From contig JAVHKY010000029.1 in the NCBI GenBank assembly GCA_035079385.1, positions 7,812,001-7,876,000 on the forward strand: 64,000 nucleotides of DNA, read 5' to 3'. Source of the stretch: Aspidiotus rigidus. Its lineage: Eukaryota > Arthropoda > Insecta > Hemiptera > Diaspididae. Made by a program: the position numbers and the translations under genes. Below, piece by piece: positions 57,840 to 64,000 of the stretch. Below the pieces are notes generated by a model. It was not told where the DNA came from. It saw only the letters and a program-made list of their open reading frames with translations, and made no database searches. Each line of letters opens with the position of its first letter. Within the stretch, counting starts at the first letter, position 1.

Positions 57840-58280
57840 TGTTTACCCATACAATTTAGATACCGAATCAAGTCTCAAACTTCTACACATATCCCATTCA
57901 AAGCTTTTCTCTCAGACCAGCACTGGAAACTTTTCTTTGCGCTGCGCTGAAGCCAGCGAACCGCCTCTCTTCTATCACAGACTCATCCTATCTTCCAGTT
58001 TCTCAATTTCCTTACCTTCACGTATCTATAACACAACTTTCCATACGACTGAAACTACCTTCCTGTTCTCACTGACAATCAATCCGTTTCCGATTCGAAC
58101 GATCCCTCAACAAACCCTTTCCAACCAACCCCTTGCAACCTATGCTCACGCTCATAGCCTCCCTGCACTGCAATCCGTCATGATATCAGACATATCCTCC
58201 ATATTAACGAATCCACACACTTCCAATCCAGCAGGCATTTTATCCAAGAATATACCGATCACACCATCTACCTCTTGGTA
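57840..58280 (+). pseudogene. Non-LTR RT thumb remnant
   Basis: Plus-strand frames read YIPFKAFLSDQHWKLFFAL, then RCAEASEPPLFYHRLILSSSF, matching the I-like thumb (family ..AFRTSPA.SLCAEA.EPPL..RR). It is followed by loose C-terminal sequence to 58280, where a dispersed repeat begins. A single frame is open for 345 nt, but the first part is in another frame. Decayed. Confidence 0.5.
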
Positions 58281-58287
58281 ATCGAGA

Positions 58288-58690
58288 CTGTTGGGGAGAT
58301 TACAAGTGAAGGGAGTGATCCTGAGAGTAGAAGAGATTCAGGGAGAGAGAGCGAAAGAGCCCAAGCTGATGATGTTATGAATACTGATGACGTTACAGGT
58401 AGCCATCATGAGGTAATGACGTGCCTGATGTTGATATTCGTCCGCGAGTGAACCCTTCGTGGACTAGATAGCTCAACTTACTGTACACTACGCCTATATT
58501 AATCCAAGAACGGAGCGAGTGACGCCTCCTCCCTTACCTAGATAGCTTATCTTGTAGTACACCACGCCTACATTAGTCCAAGAACGAGGCATACGCCTCT
58601 GATAGAAAAATTTACATGCTAGGCCATGATTTCATCGCAAAGCAAGTGTGATCCTAAAATATAAATGAAGCTTCTCCTCCTTGGCTGAAT
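58288..58690 (+). repeat. Dispersed repeat, second copy of the 14690 family
   Basis: Matches 14690-14860 in order: GACTGTTGG, GAGTGATCCTGAGAGTAGAAGAG, GCCCAAGCTGATGA, GATGACGTTACAG, CATGATTTCATCGCAAAGCA and CCTAAAATATAAAT. It carries an extra tandem part at 58460-58600: GTGGACTAGATAGCTCAACTT and its copy ACCTAGATAGCTTATCTT, then CACGCCTA.ATTA.TCCAAGAACG twice, period about 78-80 bp. Confidence 0.65.
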
Positions 58691-60600
58691 CATATTGATT
58701 TTTTATCTCCTGAGATTCAAAAAGAAAAATTATTTTGCCCTTGTTTAACGTGCACGACTTTTGCAGTCCCTTTTTGTCTTACGATGGGAGTTTTTCGTTC
58801 ACATGTTTTGCTCGTATGCCAATCGAGTTCTCATTTATTCTTCGTGGTTGACCGTAGGAAAAATTTCGAGAAAAATCTCCAATTTCCTCAACTTGTAATA
58901 AGAGGGACAAAGACCAGTTCGAGGAAATGAGTTTTCTTGAGTGCGATGGTGATTTTGACACAATTTTTTTCTATTCTTCGTCAAATATAAGGAGGACTGT
59001 GCAAGAGATATATACGGATTTTTACGATGTGAGTACCCGAGAGAACGACAAGAGTTTCCCGTACAAAAACCTTTGAAAGAAATAATTTAGAAAAGGAAAA
59101 AGGTAAAAAGGATTCAAAACATTTTAAAGTGTGGAACTGCTGCGGAAATTACAACTTAAATTTATAGCTCTTGCCAACAGTACAATTTCCTCGACCAAAA
59201 ATACGTATACAGTATATGAATGGCGTACCTTATAAAAAAGTTGATAGTTGCGCTTTTCCTTTTTTTTTTCTCTATCCCTGTCGTCGTTGCTAAATTCAAA
59301 AATTTACATCTTAATATTCTAATATACCAGTAAAATATTTAAAGTGTACGTATTTATAGCGCCCTACACTACGTATGAAATTTGTTGCTGTGAATCGAGT
59401 AATATTTTTTAATAAGGAATAAAAAAAAAAGGGAAAGAAAATTAATTCTTCGTTAAAACGATAAATGAGTTACGGCTTTTTTAAGCCTCAGCTGTATACA
59501 AGGAGAATTTTAAATTTTTGTTTTCGTGCTTCACGAAGCATCTTATATTGGACAGTAAGTATTGCTTTTGAAAACTTGCTGAAAGCTTCACGAAATGGGC
59601 GGAATTATCTTCAAATTTCTTCATTTTTCGTTGAAATCTCCAATTTAATGAATGATACAGCTCATATAATAATTTTATCTAGGGTACGCAGGCTTTTAGC
59701 AGAAAAAGTTGAACGACTATCTTTTTAACAACTTCTGCTCCCTAAATAGTAATCTTGTGGAAATCGAGTGGAAATAATGTCGATAAAAAAGTCAATAGCG
59801 GTCGACAAACGAATGAATAAAAATGTGATTCCCCGCAGTGGTTGGAAATTTCGAAAATCTTTCCTCTCGGAATAATTATGGTGAAATTTTCGTCCATTTT
59901 GGGGAAAGAATCGACCTAATGTGAAAACGTCTCTGTCTGTTGAAGAGAAGGATTCAAATCAGGGTCAGAGTTCTGGTTTTGTAGTTCCAATTCTAATATA
60001 GAAAATGGAAGCCATCTAATGAAACAATTTTCGACTTCCGAAACAAAACATATGGAGCACAATTAGTCTTCACGAGAGCTTTGCGACTAAGACAAGAGGG
60101 ACAAAGATATAAAAACGTGTACGTGTGAAGTGGTGAGTTTGAGGAGTTGAGTATAAAAGTAAATTTTTGACTGGTGTTACGACGAGGTGTGAAGGTAACA
60201 TCCTCAGACTCGTGTACTGAACGCGAAAGTGCAAACTCTAAAAATAAAAGTAGGTAGATGGTGATTAATCGTAGCGAGAGTACAAACGTGTAATTAAAGT
60301 ACGATAAATTTATTCGAGCTCGTTGATTAATTGTAAACGATTATCGTTATTGTGCACGTGCATCTCGATTTCCCCTATAGTTTATCGAGGGTTTTATCCT
60401 TTTACGTCCGTGTGGTACGGAGACAGGTGCGTAGTTCGCTTCGATTCAATGGTCAGCGAGGAGATCCGTTCTTTTCTCTTTATTGACTGGCTATTATGAT
60501 GTCTCGGTAGAGATTTGAAGTAGAGGAATTGATAAGCCGGTAAGTGGACAGACGAAGACTGCGTGAGTTGGATATTCGACCCTGAACAGGACAACGATTT
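58690..60600. other. Unique-looking non-coding stretch
   Basis: No supported gene. AT-rich, with homopolymer tracts at 59258-59270 and 59420-59431. The open frame at 59465-59728 begins with ATG but shows no family resemblance. CACGTG occurs at 60354. Confidence 0.35.
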
Positions 60601-60609
60601 TAAATCGCG

Positions 60610-61120
60610 CAGAATTCGATTTTCGGTGGTTACCCACCACCGAGAATTTACTTCTTTCAAAGTCTCGGTCGAGATTGCGTCGATATCAGGTTGATTTCGA
60701 GTCGACGTCAATGTAAAATCGATCGCTCTGTTATGTAGACGAAATTCGATTTTTGGTTTTCTGGTAATGTACGTTTATTGACCTCAAATCGACTATGGAG
60801 TCGATTGTTCTCTGGCTATATATGATGGTCGACTTTGAATTGACCTCAAATTGACATCGACCTGGAGTCAATTTTGAGTCATTCATCGTCCTGAAGTCGG
60901 TTGTACGTCGATTTCGATATCAGGTTGATATATGTCAACTTCATTTCAACTCATTTATCACGTTGATTCCGAGTCGACTTATCAAATTTTCGATTCGATT
61001 AACAGTTGGTTTGTAGGGCTTTGGAAATTGGTCGACTTCGAATCAAACTCAAATCGCTGTTGATCTGGGATTGTTGACATTCGACCCTAGTTGACTTATG
61101 GTCGAAATAACAAGTCGATT
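60610..61120. repeat. GTCGA-rich degenerate satellite, array 2
   Basis: Same family as 52880-54180, in the same orientation. TTTCAAAGTCTCGGTCGAGATTGCGTCGA at 60655 matches TTTCAAAGTCACAGTCGAAATTACGTCGA at 53440. GAGTCGACTTATCAAATTTTCGATTCGATTAACAG matches the unit at 53534. A small inverted repeat, GGTGGTTACCCACCACC, lies at 60627. Confidence 0.7.
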
Positions 61121-61438
61121 CAACGTCAAATCGAGATGGTTCATGATTACTATGTATACCGTGAAACAGAATGCCCTAGGAAGATCGTTTTCATCTTAAG
61201 AGTTTCGATAGAAAATGGCACCTTCGTGTCTTCTCCACGCTCATTTTGTGAGAGTGGGTGCTGTCGAACGTGCCGCGGTATTTAAAATGGTATTCATCTA
61301 CCTTCCTAAGATTCTCTTTCTGCGGATGTCTTCTATTTAAGCGTCGTCATACTTATGACGGCCGAAGAATAAGCCATCATTGGGTAGATTCTCGCGATGG
61401 TAATTCTTCTCGGTAACCGTGAAATCATCATTGCCAAT

Positions 61439-61775
61439 TACCTCTTGTTTAGACGCATAAGAGGGAGACGAAGATGCTGCGCTGTAGTATCAAGTAATGA
61501 TTTTGTTCGGCGCCCATCGGCAATTTTGTAAGTTCTGTTTTTCAAAACGTTAGGAATGTAATGTCCACTATATATATCGGTATTGTGTACAGCTGAACGA
61601 CGTTTAAGATGTTCCTCAACAAAAGCATTTAGCAGTGTGGAAACAAACGTCGAGAGAAAGGAGAGAGGAAAAATGATTTTGATATCTTCTTTCGTTTGTT
61701 CGTTCTGGTTTTGATGGAACGTGATTCCATCGCGTTGGCTCAAAGGATGCGATACACGCTACAATACCTCAACGA
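61439..61775 (-). CDS. Candidate internal coding exon, unknown product
   Basis: The minus strand is open for about 110 codons and ends at a consensus-like donor (AACAAGAG|GTAATT at 61438). The upstream border would be TTGTAG near 61788, a weak acceptor. The peptide includes FHQNQNEQTKEDIKIIFPLS, a hydrophobic FLSTFVSTLLNAFV stretch, and a polar tail with YSGHYIPNVLKNRTYKIADG. It has a good protein-like composition, but the length is within chance range and no family is recognised. Confidence 0.3.
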
Positions 61776-61789
61776 CTAATGCTTCCATG

Positions 61790-63050
61790 AGCGTATCGTC
61801 AGACTTGTATTGAATGGATCACGGCTGGAGCGTAACGAACGGAGTCTTTTTGTGCGGGCGCGAACGTGCATTCGAAACGGTATTCGTATATTAAACGGCG
61901 ACGAGAAGAAGAAGGTATCATATGCGCATCAGAAGATGTGGAAGAATTAAGATATTATTTTGTGACGAAAGCGATGATGATGGTTTTTCATCGATGTTTA
62001 ACAAAAGCCTCCCTCTGTATATAAACGGGTATATTAATTTTTCAAAACGCCTAGGTATATTCGTCTTCTTCACGAGAAAATTGATCGATTTGCCGGGAGG
62101 TGCTCATTACCCGGCCTATTGAGGTGCAAAAATGTCACAAGGTGCGTGCGTGTCCTACACAGATTTTCAGAAAATCGACTTCCAACGCCCTTGTATTACA
62201 TCGCCAATGATTGTGTGTGAGGTTGGTTCTTTTAATAATATGATGATAATCTAGCCCGCGATCTACACAGTATAAGAGTAGCATTCGTGTTTTTTTCCCC
62301 GTCGCACTACCTACGTCCCGGTTTGAAATTGATTTACTTACACGCAGCTTATGTACCTATACTAAATGTACATATTTCTTCTTTTCTTCTTTCTTTCTGA
62401 ACTGTGAATTCTCTGTGACGACTTAATCTACAGCCGTTAGAATTAATTTTTCATGAGCCCAGATACACTGGGAGGTCGTATAAACGTGTTTAATTTTACA
62501 GTAGATTATTATGGATTGTACTTTTCTTCATGGAAGACATCCTGAGTGGTTAATTTTTTGTTTTTAGTTCAACTAATATCGTGTATTTGAAAAGGTTGAT
62601 CGTCTCTTTTTATTTGTGCATTCATATTTTGTATCCGGTACACGTTATATTTTTTAAAATACGAGTACAACAGCAGCACCTGTCCAAAGTTAGTGGGCTA
62701 TATCATCGAATGATGATATGTATTGATGATGCGTGGAAATATCTCTTTGGTCATGTATCATACGATACCATCCACTGTATTTGAATATGACTAATTTACT
62801 ATTTTTTATTGAGGAGATCTCCCAGTTGGTTGAGCCGCCGTTACGAATAGCGTAATTTTTCTGAGGATGTAAAACATTTGACTCGAATGACCTTCTTCTC
62901 ATTTTCCTCATTTAAAATAGTGACGTTATGAGACTTTCTCTCATGTGTAAGGAAGGTGATGTGAACAATTTTTTGACTAGCAAAAACAAGAATAAAGGAG
63001 CTTGACGCTTTCGTAATCCGGTCAATCCGCCTACAGAAGGAGGATAATGA
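61790..63050. other. Non-coding stretch
   Basis: No supported gene; short frames only. CpG-containing with GAAGAAGAAG near 61905. Likely intron or intergenic. Confidence 0.35.
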
Positions 63051-63412
63051 AGAAAAACTTGGCCTCCACATGTATTCTGCTGAACTTGCTCTCATTTATT
63101 TTTGCCTTACTCATCTATCTCTTCTCCTCACTCCCCGGAAATTTCTCCTCCTTTCCGACTCTCTCTTCTCACTCCGAGTCATGTCAAACCACTAATCTTC
63201 CAACCCTCTATTGTTCAGCGCATTCTTGTCCTTTTGCACATCTATCTTCATTTGCGATCCTATGGATTCGTGGTCTTATCGGCCTCCCAAAATACGATAC
63301 AAAGGACCTAGCAGCCAAGCTGGCCCTACTCTCCTCCTCAATCACTGCTCTTTTCCCTCTTCCGGCCTATGACTTGAGATCTTACGATTGTTTTTTCATC
63401 ATCCCATCATGA
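63050..63412 (+). pseudogene. Non-LTR RNase H C-terminal remnant
   Basis: One plus-strand frame reads FAILWIRGLIGLPKYDTKDLAAKLALLSS, which fits the end of retroelement RNase H (family ..FLWIPSHVGIPGNE.AD.AAK.A). The GNE block is degraded. It is followed by PAYDLRSY, a common start of the downstream domain. The upstream part of RNase H is not recognised. Confidence 0.6.
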
Positions 63413-63859
63413 CACAACCTTTGGTCTGCTTAACCTCGCAATAAACTTCGGTACGCATTTTGAAAAATTTTCTGGCTTACATAAATGAATAAAGGTCATG
63501 TTTCATGTCTTACTCAGTGCATTGTTGTCGAATGCCAGTAAGGCCGTGTAACACAGAATCTCCTAGAGAATATTGATGTGCTTGGCAATCTGTATTATTT
63601 GTATTATACCTCATACACACCGAGGAGATCGTGACTGTATCTCTACTTCTTTCGCCTCGCAGAAATCAATAATTTGCTCCTGGGGAAATTGTGGCCTCTG
63701 GAATTCGAATTTTATCCAGGGGTCCTAAATAAGAATTTGGGATACGCAAAAGACATGAAACATGTCAAAGTGTTTATATCTTTTCAAAATTTTGTCGCTC
63801 GACAGTTTTTTTGCGGACGACTTCTGTAACTCCCTAAGAACCTACAACTCCAAATGATC

Positions 63860-64000
63860 AGCAAGACTACTCTATTTAACCCTTGAAAAAATCTCCAGAC
63901 AGTCATCTGACTATAGATTTCAATTTTCAGACACGAAAAAAGTTATGCGGTAGTTTTACAGAAAAGTCTTCTTTCTCTGCGTCTACAGAACTTCACCACT
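63860..64000 (+). pseudogene. Edge of another I-like RT copy
   Basis: AGACAGTCATCTGACTATAG and GATTTCAATTTTCAGA match AGATGGTCATCTGATCGTAG and GATTTGAATTTTCAGA at 40190. TCTTTCTCTGCG.CT..AGAACTTCAC also matches 40258. It is therefore the same RT region (just after palm C) of the same family, continuing beyond the window. Confidence 0.6.

Overview
This window looks like non-coding-rich nuclear DNA from an arthropod, most likely an insect. It is AT-rich but not CpG-depleted, has a short 77-nt intron, many microsatellites, and a dense layer of decayed non-LTR retrotransposons (I/Jockey-like, several with RNase H), Penelope-like elements (PLEs) and small DNA transposons. A hymenopteran is my guess only. 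No operons, bacterial signals, CRISPR arrays, rRNA or convincing functional tRNA were seen.

The best host genes are at the left end: two minus-strand paralogs at 851-1208 and 2479-3002. Both encode small secreted, cysteine-containing helical proteins of a family I do not recognise. The right copy is complete in two exons with a signal peptide split by a phase-2 intron. The left copy has the same exon 2, but its first exon could not be resolved. A dead reverse transcriptase lies between them.

Retroelement remnants, left to right: RT at 1680-2200 (-); non-LTR endonuclease at 7690-8190 (-); a PLE split between 11240-11830 and 9616-10290 (-) by younger repeats; RT pieces at 14990-15590 and 18620-18980 (-); an RT/RNase H/zinc-finger element at 18985-21300 (-) split by a large palindromic hAT-like element at 19624-20617; RT/RNase H at 24590-26390 (+) with an internal tandem duplication; a PLE with RT and GIY-YIG endonuclease at 30780-33260 (-); RT/RNase H at 36040-38010 (+) and 39640-41400 (+); RT/RNase H at 44480-45540 (-); a Jockey-type RT at 48180-49620 (-); RT at 57840-58280 (+); RNase H at 63050-63412 (+); and an RT edge at 63860-64000 (+). 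All are broken by stops and frameshifts.

Between these lie repeat families rich in the palindrome TGACGTCA, a GTCGA-rich degenerate satellite in two places (about 52.88-54.18 kb and 60.61-61.12 kb), a clean 207-bp miniature transposon at 57511-57717 with a TAA target duplication, and two strong hairpins (24255-24336 and 47698-47841). The long stretches around 16.6-18.6, 21.3-23.7, 26.4-30.8, 33.6-36.0, 41.6-43.9, 49.6-52.0, 54.5-56.9 and 58.7-60.6 kb look like intron or intergenic DNA. A few open frames with plausible splice sites are given as low-confidence candidate exons, because open frames of 60-110 codons are expected by chance in DNA of this composition.
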